From positions 1-12,185 of the forward strand of contig PWPR01000173.1 in the NCBI GenBank assembly GCA_003557085.1: DNA of 12,185 nt, in the 5' to 3' direction. Of this stretch, positions 1-6,354 are shown piece by piece. Under the pieces are notes generated by a model. It was not told where the DNA came from. It saw nothing but the letters and a program-made list of their open reading frames with translations, and did not search any database. Each line of letters starts with the position of its first letter. The stretch's first letter is position 1. The position numbers were made by a program, and so were the translations under genes. Source of the stretch: Clostridia bacterium. Lineage in GTDB: Bacteria; Bacillota; UBA994; PWPR01.

Positions 1-351
1 TAGATTGTCAGGAGTAGTTATAGCGTTAACTGGACATTCATAAAAACATACTTTACAGCCTTCACAAGCCATTTTGTTAACTATATAACTATCTTTTACT
101 ATTATGGCTCCATATTGGCACACTTCTTTACATCTATTACACATTGTGCATATACTTGAATCGATTTTTGCTTTAACTCCTCCATAAAAATCGAATTTTT
201 CTTTAATTCTTGGTTTGAGTAAAAGATGCAAGTTGGCTGCATCCACATCACAATCCACTAATACTGGATTATCTGCTAGCACTGCTAAGGAACCTGTAAT
301 ACTGGTTTTTCCAGTTCCTCCTTTTCCGCTAAGCACTACTAATTCATACAT
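1..351 (-). CDS. MinD/Mrp-family P-loop ATPase with inserted 2x[4Fe-4S] ferredoxin segment (C-terminus outside window)
   Basis: The first 117 residues are visible; the gene runs off the left edge. Residues 8-16 form a deviant Walker A motif (SGKGGTGKT), as in MinD/ParA/Mrp ATPases, and LVDCDVDAANLHLLL follows at about 31-45. Two ferredoxin motifs come next: Cys68/71/74/78 and Cys96/99/102/106 followed by Pro. This ATPase-with-ferredoxin layout matches the next gene and the Fe-S ATPases found beside NifX-like proteins in anaerobes. The ATG directly abuts the TAA of the gene upstream, and GGGATG inside that gene's last codons can act as ribosome site, so the two are translationally coupled. It is probably cytoplasmic and acts in Fe-S or metal-cofactor handling, perhaps as a heterodimer with its neighbour (inference). 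It was too short, cut by the edge, to appear as a complete frame. Confidence 0.88.
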   Translation of the reverse strand, partial: MYELVVLSGKGGTGKTSITGSLAVLADNPVLVDCDVDAANLHLLLKPRIKEKFDFYGGVKAKIDSSICTMCNRCKEVCQYGAIIVKDSYIVNKMACEGCKVCFYECPVNAITTPDNL

Positions 352-1179
352 TTATATCATCCCTTCTATTTGGTCAATGATCTTCTTTAAACTACTTAAA
401 AGATATGCCGACAGTCTTCCCTCAGCATATTCTTTTGCAATTTCTAAGCTAAAAGGGATTTGGAGCAACACCGGTATGTTTTCTCTTTTACAGTATTCAG
501 TAATCATGTTATTTGTTTTTTGGCTTTTATTAATAATTACAGCTGCTGCCACCTCAAGACGTCTAGCTACAAGAACTGTCTTTTCTAAATCATGTAACCC
601 ATAAGGAGTAGGTTCTGTTACTAATAAGCAAAAATCTGCATTAGTCAAAGCTGCTACAGCAGAACAAGATGTTCCTGGGGGAGAATCTATAATACTCAAC
701 TTGCTTTTGTCTGCCTTTTTGATGGTTGCTTCGATTAATTCCGGAGCTAAAGCGGAACCTATATTTAATCTTCCAGTTATAAGAGGGAGTTCTCCAGATT
801 TAGCATACTCGATTTTACCAATTACTTTTTCTCCTTTTGTAACTGCTTTTGCTTTGCAAAATAAAATACATCCACCACATGAATGACATAACTCTGGAAA
901 AAAAATTACATTTTTATTTACTACTGACAAAGCATTAAACTCACATCTTTCACTACATATATTACATCCTGTGCATAAGCTACTATCTATTTTTGGACTA
1001 ATTGTTTTAACCTCTTCACTCTTTTCAAATTCTAAATCATAGAACAAATGTGAATTTGGCTCTTCTACATCACAATCAACTAGCTCTACTTTTCTATCTT
1101 TTATCAAAGAGGCTGCTAAATGTGTAGCAACGAGAGTTTTTCCAGTTCCTCCCTTACCACTAGCTATAACTAATCTCAT
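352..1179 (-). CDS. MinD/Mrp-family P-loop ATPase with inserted 2x[4Fe-4S] ferredoxin segment
   Basis: A 275-residue paralogue of the downstream gene. Walker A is at residues 7-15 (SGKGGTGKT), the LVDCDVEEPN segment at 33-42, ferredoxin cysteines at 69/72/75/79 and 98/101/104/108, and a DSPPGTSC Walker B-type segment at about 165-172. A VTEPTPYGLHDL segment typical of this group follows. Full length for the family. The start ATG directly follows the TAA of the NifX-like gene, with GGGAGG seven bases upstream. Known relatives are the two ATPase/Fe-S proteins of the Desulfovibrio ORP complex and the archaeal-type 'MinD with ferredoxin' proteins; NifX-like neighbours on the same transcript support a role in loading or using a metal-sulfur cluster. 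The exact substrate cannot be told from sequence. Confidence 0.92.
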   Translation of the reverse strand: MRLVIASGKGGTGKTLVATHLAASLIKDRKVELVDCDVEEPNSHLFYDLEFEKSEEVKTISPKIDSSLCTGCNICSERCEFNALSVVNKNVIFFPELCHSCGGCILFCKAKAVTKGEKVIGKIEYAKSGELPLITGRLNIGSALAPELIEATIKKADKSKLSIIDSPPGTSCSAVAALTNADFCLLVTEPTPYGLHDLEKTVLVARRLEVAAAVIINKSQKTNNMITEYCKRENIPVLLQIPFSLEIAKEYAEGRLSAYLLSSLKKIIDQIEGMI

Positions 1180-1524
1180 TTATCTATCCTCCCCATGGTG
1201 ACATGTACTGGTGCCTGTTCGCAGCTTATCTTTAGTAAAATCATCAATAATTTGATCTACATCACCGTAACAGCCAGTTAAAACTTGTATTCCTAATTCT
1301 TCAAATAAAGAAATTGCTTTATGGCCTATTCCTGAAGTTATTACCAAATCTACACCCTGAAATTCTAAATATTTCGGTATAACATTTGGGGCATGTTCTG
1401 GACTTTTTACTTGCTCTTTATAAACTATCTTTCCATTTTCAATATCATATAAACTATATTTTTCACATCTCCCAAAATGTTCTGAAATTTTGCTTCCTAT
1501 AGTTGGTATTGCTATTCTCATCAT
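1180..1524 (-). CDS. NifX/NifB-type dinitrogenase iron-molybdenum cofactor-binding (DIMNB) protein
   Basis: 114 residues, the usual length of a free-standing DIMNB protein (MTH1175/ORP type). Visible family features are MRIAIPT at the start, SEHFGRCEKY at about 14-23, and the GVDLVITSGIGHKAISLFEE stretch at about 58-77, followed by GI.V..G. The C-terminus (CHHGEDR) carries Cys-His-His, a possible extra metal site. The frame opens with two consecutive ATGs; AAAGGAGC sits just upstream and either could be used. It lies 11 bases after a second DIMNB gene and abuts the ATPase gene that follows. Relatives bind Fe-Mo, Mo-Cu or Fe-S clusters; no nif structural genes are present, so a nitrogenase role should not be assumed. 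Confidence 0.88.
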   Translation of the reverse strand: MMRIAIPTIGSKISEHFGRCEKYSLYDIENGKIVYKEQVKSPEHAPNVIPKYLEFQGVDLVITSGIGHKAISLFEELGIQVLTGCYGDVDQIIDDFTKDKLRTGTSTCHHGEDR

Positions 1525-1535
1525 TATAGCTCCTT

Positions 1536-1895
1536 TTATTTGTTTACCCCTGATGGATTAGTTGCACTTGTTATTTTTTTCAACATTCCTTCTTGATAAG
1601 CTTTTAAATTATTTTCTAGACTGTCAGTTATGCCTTCATATACTTCAATGTCTCCTAAACTTAAGATCTGCCAAGCTTTTGGACCTATATTTTGAGCAAT
1701 TAAAACATCTGCTTTTTGGTTAATCACAAATTGAGCAGATTGTACTCCTGCACCTCCCACAGCTTTCAGTGCGCTATTTGCCACAGTGTGCCATACCCCA
1801 TTTTCATAGATCGTCATATAACTAGCTCTACCAAACCTTGTGCTTAATAATGATTTAGATTCTCTATTTGTTGAAGCAGGGAAAACTATTCTCAT
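1536..1895 (-). CDS. NifX/NifB-type DIMNB protein, first gene of the operon
   Basis: 119 residues with the DIMNB pattern: MRIVFPAS, TRFGRASYMTIY at about 19-30, VGGAGVQSAQFV at about 46-57 and ADVLIAQNIGPKAW at about 62-75. The GGAG.Q.A and N.GP elements are the typical glycine-rich core. It differs clearly from its neighbour (no terminal Cys/His cluster, longer lysine-containing tail), so this is an old duplication rather than a recent copy. CGGAGG lies eight bases before the ATG. A sigma-A type promoter stands just upstream. As first gene of a four-gene operon with two ferredoxin-ATPases, it is probably the cluster-carrying scaffold or partner of the second DIMNB protein (inference). Confidence 0.87.
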   Translation of the reverse strand: MRIVFPASTNRESKSLLSTRFGRASYMTIYENGVWHTVANSALKAVGGAGVQSAQFVINQKADVLIAQNIGPKAWQILSLGDIEVYEGITDSLENNLKAYQEGMLKKITSATNPSGVNK

Positions 1896-1926
1896 CTTCT
1901 ATACCTCCGTTTTTTTTCTTACTTAA

Positions 1927-1955
1927 ATTATATCGCAGTTAAAGTCATATGTCCA
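1927..1955 (-). promoter_or_regulatory. Sigma-A promoter of the DIMNB/ferredoxin-ATPase operon
   Basis: On the minus strand, TGGACA (1950-1955) is followed after exactly 17 bases by a perfect TATAAT (1927-1932). The predicted start is near 1920, giving a leader of about 25 bases that contains the CGGAGG ribosome site. It lies between the DUF134 terminator and the first DIMNB gene, so the operon has its own promoter. No sigma-54 (GG-N10-GC) signature was seen, unlike the ORP operons described in Desulfovibrio. Confidence 0.75.
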
Positions 1956-1966
1956 TTAATAGCGAT

Positions 1967-1991
1967 AAAAAAAGCCAGCTAATAGCTGACT
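1967..1991 (-). terminator. Rho-independent terminator after the DUF134 gene
   Basis: The minus strand reads AGTCAGCT-ATT-AGCTGGCT, an 8-bp stem with one G-T pair and a 3-base loop, followed directly by seven T. It lies 41 bases after the DUF134 stop codon and separates that gene from the DIMNB operon. Confidence 0.85.
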
Positions 1992-2032
1992 CTTAAATCT
2001 TATTAAATTTTCGTTTTTATTTTAATACTTTG

Positions 2033-2443
2033 TTATTCTGTCCTCTTTAAAGCCTTCTCTTTACATTTTGGACACGATAATTCTTTTCCTCTAACTCCAT
2101 TGAAAGGCTTCTCCAGTTCATAATCACAATTTTCACACCTAAATTTTCGCTTAGCAAGTTTGTAATTACCCCCTTCAATCCTTAGGGAGCTTCCATTTAT
2201 CAATGCTTTTGCCACCTTATTTCTGGCACTTCCTAAAATTCTTTGAAAGGTTGTTCTAGAAATATTCATCCTATCTGCACAGCTGATATTATCTAATCCT
2301 TCTATATCTTTAAGCCTTAAAGACTCCAGCTCCTCATATGTCAAAATATATTCTTCCAATTTAGAATTAGGGATTCCTGCTGGCTTAAATAACTCTATAT
2401 TAGGCACATTTTCAATTCTTCTAATTTTTGTTGGTCTAACCAT
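2033..2443 (-). CDS. DUF134 (UPF0251) DNA-binding protein: HTH plus zinc ribbon
   Basis: 136 residues from the ATG at 2443, chosen because GAGAGGGATGG stands eight bases before it and because MVRPTKIRRI is the typical DUF134 start; a longer frame to 2497 has no ribosome site. The N-terminal segment (VPNIELFKPAGIP, 13-25) is characteristic. Residues about 36-81 form a sigma-70-region-4-like helix-turn-helix (EELESLRLKDIEGL, then ADRMNISRTTFQRILGSARN). The C-terminus holds a zinc ribbon with Cys103/106 and Cys124/127. DUF134 genes often neighbour DIMNB genes in anaerobes, so it may control the operon just downstream (inference). It has its own extended -10 promoter and terminator, so it is not co-transcribed with that operon by default. 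Confidence 0.92.
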   Translation of the reverse strand: MVRPTKIRRIENVPNIELFKPAGIPNSKLEEYILTYEELESLRLKDIEGLDNISCADRMNISRTTFQRILGSARNKVAKALINGSSLRIEGGNYKLAKRKFRCENCDYELEKPFNGVRGKELSCPKCKEKALKRTE

Positions 2444-2483
2444 TTTGCCATCCCTCTCGTTAATTACTATATTTGCATATATA

Positions 2484-2492
2484 ATTATACCA
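2484..2492 (-). promoter_or_regulatory. Extended -10 promoter of the DUF134 gene
   Basis: The minus strand carries TGGTATAAT, an extended -10 element (TGn plus perfect TATAAT). The -35 position holds only a poor match (TTAGAT, 17 bases upstream). The start would fall near 2477, giving a leader of about 35 bases. It lies inside the 81-base gap after thiE, where no clear thi terminator was seen, so some read-through from thiE is possible. Confidence 0.6.
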
Positions 2493-2524
2493 TACAAAAC
2501 TAAAGAATCTAAGATTTAAATTGA

Positions 2525-3133
2525 TTATTTGAGAATATTTTTAAACTTCTTTGCCTCTTTATAAGGATCTTCCTTGCCTAGGATAGCGGAAATTACAGCA
2601 ATACCTGCAAGCCCCTTGTTCATCAAAGATTCTACATGATTAAGTTTGATTCCACCTATACCAATTATAGGAACATTAACAGTCTTGGCAATCTCAGCAA
2701 TTTCTTCACTAAGCAAAGTGTAATCTGCTTTTGAACCAGTTGGATATATTGCTCCAAGCCCTAGATAGTCAGCACCTTTTTGCGATGCTTCTTTAGCTTG
2801 ACTTATATTGCTAACAGAAACTCCTATCATTTTATTATTTAGATACTTCCTGCAAAGTTCGATAGGTAAGTCTTTTTGGCCAATATGTAATCCATCTGCC
2901 TCTACGGCTAGTGCAATATCTAGTCTGTCATTAACAATGAAAGTTTTATTATACTTTTTAGTGAGATCCCTGAGATTTTTTGCTCTCTTATAAAAATTTC
3001 CTGATTCCATAGTTTTTTCTCTTATTTGTAATATATCAACTCCGCCCTTTAGTGCGCTTTCAATTTTCTGATAATACATTGGCGTTTCAACTGATTCATT
3101 TGTTACTAAATATAAGATACTAGACCATTTCAA
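2525..3133 (-). CDS. thiE: Thiamine-phosphate synthase ThiE (TTG start)
   Basis: Condenses HMP pyrophosphate with hydroxyethylthiazole phosphate to thiamine phosphate in the cytoplasm. 202 residues, slightly short but complete for this TIM-barrel family. Visible signatures: DILQIREK at about 34-41, FIVNDRLDIALAV at about 65-77, DGLHIGQKDLP at about 80-90, the phosphate loop region GLGAIYPTGSKAD at about 125-137, and IIGIGGI at about 155-161. The start codon is TTG: it overlaps the end of thiM by 14 bases, AAAGGAGAG lies upstream, and the next in-frame ATG (residue 19) would remove the first beta strand. Last gene of the thiD-thiM-thiE operon, so it joins the products of the two kinases made just before it. 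Confidence 0.94.
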   Translation of the reverse strand: MKWSSILYLVTNESVETPMYYQKIESALKGGVDILQIREKTMESGNFYKRAKNLRDLTKKYNKTFIVNDRLDIALAVEADGLHIGQKDLPIELCRKYLNNKMIGVSVSNISQAKEASQKGADYLGLGAIYPTGSKADYTLLSEEIAEIAKTVNVPIIGIGGIKLNHVESLMNKGLAGIAVISAILGKEDPYKEAKKFKNILK

Positions 3134-3929
3134 GATTAGCTCTCTCCTTTATTATAGATTCATTGATTAAAGCTAACTCATCGAATAAAACTGTTCTAAA
3201 GCTTCCTGGCCCTATTGTCTTATCTGCTGCTAGCTCTCCTGCTAAAGCCATAACCGCTATGCCAAAGCTGGCAGCATAAATTGGTTGTTCTATAAAACAA
3301 AATGCTCCAATTAATGCAGCTGACATACAGCCTGTACCTGTTATCAAACCAAGCTTACTAGTTCCATTATTTATTTTTATTACATCTTCTCCATCTGAAA
3401 TATAGTCAGTTTGGCCTGTTATAGCTACTACACACCCTAATTGCTTAGCTGCTTTTTGAACTATTTTATAAACATTGTCATTTTTCGATACTATGGCATC
3501 TACTCCTCTTGTCTCATTACTCTCTTTAATTAATGATTTTACTTCAGAAATATTTCCTTTAATTATATCTACTTTTAACTCTTCTATAATTTTTTTTGCT
3601 ACCTCTGTTCTATAAGATGTAGCCCCAGACCCAACTGGGTCCAGTACAATTGGTACTCCTAGCTCATTAGCTTTTTTCCCAGCCGCTAGCATTTGTGAAA
3701 CTCTTTGATTATCTAAAGTGCCAATATTAAGAACTAAAGCACCCCTTGTAGCCTTTATTAGCTTAAGTAAGTCTGGAAAATCTTCTACTGCATGACTCAT
3801 AATAGGAGCTGCTCCTAAAGCCAAAAGACTATTAGCTACTTCTGTAACAGTTACATAATTTGTAATTGAGTGCACTATAGGCTTGTTTTTTCTAAGGTCA
3901 TTCAATGCTTTAATCAACTTATTTTTCAT
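3120..3929 (-). CDS. thiM: Hydroxyethylthiazole kinase ThiM
   Basis: Phosphorylates 5-(2-hydroxyethyl)-4-methylthiazole, the salvage route to the thiazole half of thiamin. 269 residues, normal length for the ribokinase-like ThiM family. Signatures: PIVHSITNYVTVTEVAN at about 17-33, GAAPIMSHA at about 39-47, VPIVLDPVGSGAT at about 92-104, and ITGTGCMSAALIGAF (anion-hole glycines and catalytic Cys/Gly loop) at about 197-211. Its ATG overlaps the thiD stop as TAATG, showing translational coupling, and its end overlaps thiE by 14 bases. Expression should follow the TPP riboswitch upstream of thiD. Confidence 0.96.
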   Translation of the reverse strand: MKNKLIKALNDLRKNKPIVHSITNYVTVTEVANSLLALGAAPIMSHAVEDFPDLLKLIKATRGALVLNIGTLDNQRVSQMLAAGKKANELGVPIVLDPVGSGATSYRTEVAKKIIEELKVDIIKGNISEVKSLIKESNETRGVDAIVSKNDNVYKIVQKAAKQLGCVVAITGQTDYISDGEDVIKINNGTSKLGLITGTGCMSAALIGAFCFIEQPIYAASFGIAVMALAGELAADKTIGPGSFRTVLFDELALINESIIKERANLEMV

Positions 3930-4720
3930 TATATTTTCTCCTTTAACTTATATAGGTGATGCAAAACTCCAACGCCTTGCCCAATTTTAAATCCATATCT
4001 TAAAGTATCTGTTATATACTCTTTTGCGTGTTTAACAGCCTGATATAAACTCTGGCCATTTGCAATATTGCTTGCTATCGCACTTGATAAAGTGCACCCC
4101 GTTCCATGATTATTGTTTGTATTTATAAACTCACTACTAAAGGTGTGAAACTTGCCTTCTGAATACAAAAGATCTATAGCTTCTGGCCCTGGAAGATGCC
4201 CTCCCTTAATTAAAATGTTTTTTGCTCCAAGTTTATGTAGTTTAATCGCTGCACGTTTCATATCCCCAAAATTATTAATGTCTACTCCGGTTAGCTCTCT
4301 TGCCTCCATTAAATTGGGTGTAATAAGAAAAGCTTTCGGGATTAAGTCCACAATCAATGATTCTATAGCTACTTTTTCAAGCAACAAATGATTGCTTTTT
4401 GAGACCATTACAGGATCAAGTACTACTTTTGCCTTAAACTTATCTAAATGGTTAGCTATTATTTTTATTGTTGACTCTCTTGATACCATTCCTATTTTTA
4501 TTGCATCTACTATAATATCTTCATAGATAGCTTCAAGTTGCTTTTGAATCATTTCATTACTCACATTTTCAATTGACATTACACCTCTAGTGTTTTGAGC
4601 TGTAATTGCTGTTATGACTGTCATTGCAAAGGCTTGGTTTGCAGAGATGCTTTTAATATCAGCTTGAATTCCAGCCCCCCCAGAAGAATCACTGCCAGCT
4701 ATAGCTAAAACTTTCTTCAT
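3929..4720 (-). CDS. thiD: Hydroxymethylpyrimidine/phosphomethylpyrimidine kinase ThiD
   Basis: Phosphorylates HMP, then HMP phosphate, to HMP pyrophosphate for ThiE. 263 residues, typical of stand-alone ThiD. Signatures: IAGSDSSGGAGIQADIKS at about 7-24 (substrate loop), TVITAITAQNT at about 34-44, VVLDPVMVSKSNHLLL at about 99-114, ITPNLMEARELTG at about 133-145, and NNNHGTGCTLSSAIA at about 202-216 with the catalytic Cys. First gene of the operon; AAAGGAGG lies nine bases before the ATG, downstream of the riboswitch terminator. With no thiC or thiG here, the operon fits salvage of HMP and thiazole. Confidence 0.96.
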   Translation of the reverse strand: MKKVLAIAGSDSSGGAGIQADIKSISANQAFAMTVITAITAQNTRGVMSIENVSNEMIQKQLEAIYEDIIVDAIKIGMVSRESTIKIIANHLDKFKAKVVLDPVMVSKSNHLLLEKVAIESLIVDLIPKAFLITPNLMEARELTGVDINNFGDMKRAAIKLHKLGAKNILIKGGHLPGPEAIDLLYSEGKFHTFSSEFINTNNNHGTGCTLSSAIASNIANGQSLYQAVKHAKEYITDTLRYGFKIGQGVGVLHHLYKLKEKI

Positions 4721-4740
4721 CTAAAATATCCTCCTTTAAT

Positions 4741-4765
4741 ACAAAAAGACATCCGCAAGGATGTC
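4741..4765 (-). terminator. TPP-riboswitch-controlled terminator before thiD
   Basis: The minus strand reads GACATCC-TTGC-GGATGTC followed by TTTTTGT: a perfect 7-bp stem, 4-base loop and T tract. It sits between the aptamer and the thiD ribosome site. Its 5' arm can pair instead with AAGGAAGT at the 3' end of the aptamer, which gives the on/off switch. Confidence 0.87.
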
Positions 4766-4782
4766 AAAAATGTTTTCATTAT

Positions 4783-4876
4783 TACTTCCTTACGCTAGCA
4801 TTACCTAGTTCAAGTTCAAGGGTCAAAAGATTACGTCTTTTATCTCAGCCTTCTCTGATAAAGCTCCCCTAAATTC
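4783..4876 (-). ncRNA. TPP (THI-box) riboswitch aptamer
   Basis: The minus strand contains the conserved THI-box blocks in order: GGGGAGC (4863-4869), GGCTGAGATAAAA, then GACCCTTGAACTTGAAC and AGGTAATGCTAGCGTAAGGAA. The CUGAGA and the AC(C)CTTGAAC-type segments are the TPP-binding core. The outer P1 helix is poorly paired here. TPP binding should stabilise the aptamer, free the terminator at 4741-4765, and switch off thiDME when thiamin is plentiful. Confidence 0.95.
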
Positions 4877-4885
4877 TATTTAGTT

Positions 4886-4914
4886 ATATTATTAAAGTAT
4901 CAAAAACAAGCTAA
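4886..4914 (-). promoter_or_regulatory. Candidate promoter of the thi operon
   Basis: On the minus strand TTAGCT (4909-4914) and TAATAT (4886-4891) stand 17 bases apart. Both boxes are only moderate matches, but a start near 4879 would fall just before the first riboswitch block, as expected. The rest of the divergent gap up to arcA is very AT-rich. Confidence 0.4.
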
Positions 4915-4981
4915 TATTGCAATACAAGATAGTGATTTTAATTTTCAATAAAAAATATTTTCTATAACTAAATTTATTGCA

Positions 4982-4998
4982 ATAGAATGTAATTCTAT
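4982..4998. promoter_or_regulatory. Inverted repeat upstream of the arcA promoter
   Basis: ATAGAAT-GTA-ATTCTAT is a perfect 7-bp inverted repeat with a 3-base spacer. A further TAGAAT half-site is at 5009-5014, next to the -35 box. The dyad centre is about 62 bases before the predicted arcA start, a usual activator position. It could equally serve the divergent thi promoter, or be chance in AT-rich DNA. Confidence 0.4.
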
Positions 4999-5016
4999 CC
5001 ATTTTTACTAGAATTA

Positions 5017-5045
5017 TTGTTATTATTAGACCCTGGTGCTATACT
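5017..5045 (+). promoter_or_regulatory. arcA promoter with extended -10
   Basis: TTGTTA (5017-5022) is followed after 17 bases by TATACT (5040-5045), with TGC directly before it making an extended -10. The predicted start is near 5052, so the leader is only about 25 bases. Confidence 0.65.
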
Positions 5046-5066
5046 GATTTTAGATTATCAGTATAG
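5039..5066. promoter_or_regulatory. Perfect 10-bp inverted repeat over the arcA -10/start site: probable operator
   Basis: CTATACTGAT (5039-5048), eight bases, then ATCAGTATAG (5057-5066). The left arm contains the whole -10 box and the right arm touches the AGGGAG ribosome site. With transcription starting near 5052 the left arm would not be transcribed, so a DNA operator for a dimeric repressor is more likely than an RNA hairpin. It does not resemble an ArgR box. Confidence 0.6.
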
Positions 5067-5077
5067 GGAGAATGACT

Positions 5078-6301
5078 ATGAATAATATCAGAATTAATGT
5101 TGAATCAGAAATAGGCAACTTAGAAGCCGTCATTTTACATAAACCTGGAAAAGAAATGGAAAGGCTCACACCTGATACACTGGAAGAGTCCCTCTTTGAA
5201 GATATTCCTTGGGTAAGGCAAATGCAAGTAGAACATGATGGATTTGCTGATGTATTAAGAGAAAATGGAGCTAAAGTATTCTATACAAAAGACTTACTAC
5301 GTGACATTCTTAAATCAAACGGGATCAAAAAGAAATTGCTTAAAGATGTTTTAGCTAACGCCCTATTGTTTAATAATACATTAGAAAGTTTTTTATTTGA
5401 CTATTTATATGATTTAGAAATAGAAGAATTCATTGATTGCATGATTTCTGGAGTCACAAAGAGCGAAGTTCCTGATGGTGACAGAATCATGACTTTAACA
5501 GATTTTGTAGAAAGTGATAAAAGCTTTTATTTAAACCCTATTCCTAATTTATATTTTATGAGAGATCCAGCTGCTGTTGTTGGCAATGCTATTTCAGTAA
5601 GCACTATGTTCTCACGAGCAAGACAAAGAGAGAGTATCATAATGCAACATATCTTTGATAACCACCCACTCTTTCTTACTAATGAAACACCACTACTACA
5701 TCACGTAGATAGTCCTACTAGTATTGAAGGCGGAGATATATTAGTGTTAAATGAAAAATCAATTGCAGTTGGTTGTTCTGTAAGGACTTCTGCACCTGCA
5801 ATTGAAGATTTGGCAGAGAAAGCTTTTGCCTACTTGAGTAAGCTTGAGCAAATTTTAATAATTGAGATTCCTAAGGTAAGAGCATTTATGCATTTAGACA
5901 CAGTTCTTACTATGGTTGATTATGATAAGTTTACAATCTATCCTGGAATTGAGCCCTTAGTTAAAGTTTATAGAATTGAAAGAGGAAAAGATGGCTTGAT
6001 ATACAGTACTGTAAACCATAAGCTTTCAAAAGCTTTAGGAATGGCACTGAATACTCCAATTGAGCTCATTAGAAGCGGTGGTGGTAATCCAATTACAGCT
6101 GCCAGAGAACAGTGGAACGATAGCACTAATACCTTAGCAATTGCACCTGGCAAAGTAGTTACCTACAGTAGGAATGAAGCGTCTAACGATGTTTTGCGAA
6201 GCTATGGAATTGATGTAATTGAAATTGCAGATTCTGAACTTATCAGAGGTAGAGGTGGCCCAAGATGTATGAGTATGCCACTAAGAAGAAAATCTTTATA
6301 A
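5078..6301 (+). CDS. arcA: Arginine deiminase ArcA
   Basis: Hydrolyses L-arginine to citrulline and ammonia, first step of the ADI pathway. 407 residues, normal length. Catalytic positions are all visible: NLYFMRDP with Asp163, SIEGGD with Glu217, MHLDT with His272 and Asp274, and the terminal RGRGGPRCMSMP with nucleophile Cys397. These line up with Asp/Glu/His/Asp/Cys of characterised deiminases. The ATG at 5078 is chosen over the one at 5072 because AGGGAG lies seven bases before it, but only one base before the earlier ATG. The gene stands alone: arcB, arcC and arcD are not adjacent, and both neighbours run on the other strand, so it is a single-gene unit with its own operator and terminator. 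Citrulline must be handled by genes elsewhere. Confidence 0.97.
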   Translation: MNNIRINVESEIGNLEAVILHKPGKEMERLTPDTLEESLFEDIPWVRQMQVEHDGFADVLRENGAKVFYTKDLLRDILKSNGIKKKLLKDVLANALLFNNTLESFLFDYLYDLEIEEFIDCMISGVTKSEVPDGDRIMTLTDFVESDKSFYLNPIPNLYFMRDPAAVVGNAISVSTMFSRARQRESIIMQHIFDNHPLFLTNETPLLHHVDSPTSIEGGDILVLNEKSIAVGCSVRTSAPAIEDLAEKAFAYLSKLEQILIIEIPKVRAFMHLDTVLTMVDYDKFTIYPGIEPLVKVYRIERGKDGLIYSTVNHKLSKALGMALNTPIELIRSGGGNPITAAREQWNDSTNTLAIAPGKVVTYSRNEASNDVLRSYGIDVIEIADSELIRGRGGPRCMSMPLRRKSL

Positions 6302-6350
6302 ATAAAGTAACCCCTAGCATTTTGATATGCTAGGGGTTACTTTATTTATA
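6297..6350. terminator. Bidirectional terminator: perfect 24-bp inverted repeat
   Basis: Positions 6297-6320 and 6327-6350 are perfect reverse complements with a 6-base loop (TTTGAT). The GC-rich core is ACCCCTAGCA/TGCTAGGGGT, with AT-rich outer arms giving T-rich tails in both directions. It includes the arcA stop codon and ends four bases before the stop of the convergent lipoprotein gene, so it should end both transcripts. Confidence 0.85.
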
Positions 6351-6354
6351 ACTT

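Noticed and set aside
215..604. Plus-strand ORF across the ATPase genes, and similar plus-strand ORFs at 10929-11279 and 11948-12169
   Set aside because: Each is antisense to a well-supported gene with conserved motifs, has low-complexity composition, and lacks a sensible ribosome site.
1180..1895. Nitrogenase cofactor genes nifX/nifB
   Set aside because: The proteins are short free-standing DIMNB domains without the radical SAM part of NifB and no nif structural genes are present.
4940..4954. CodY-like box in the thi-arcA gap
   Set aside because: Only the left half fits AATTTTC; four of fifteen positions mismatch in very AT-rich DNA.
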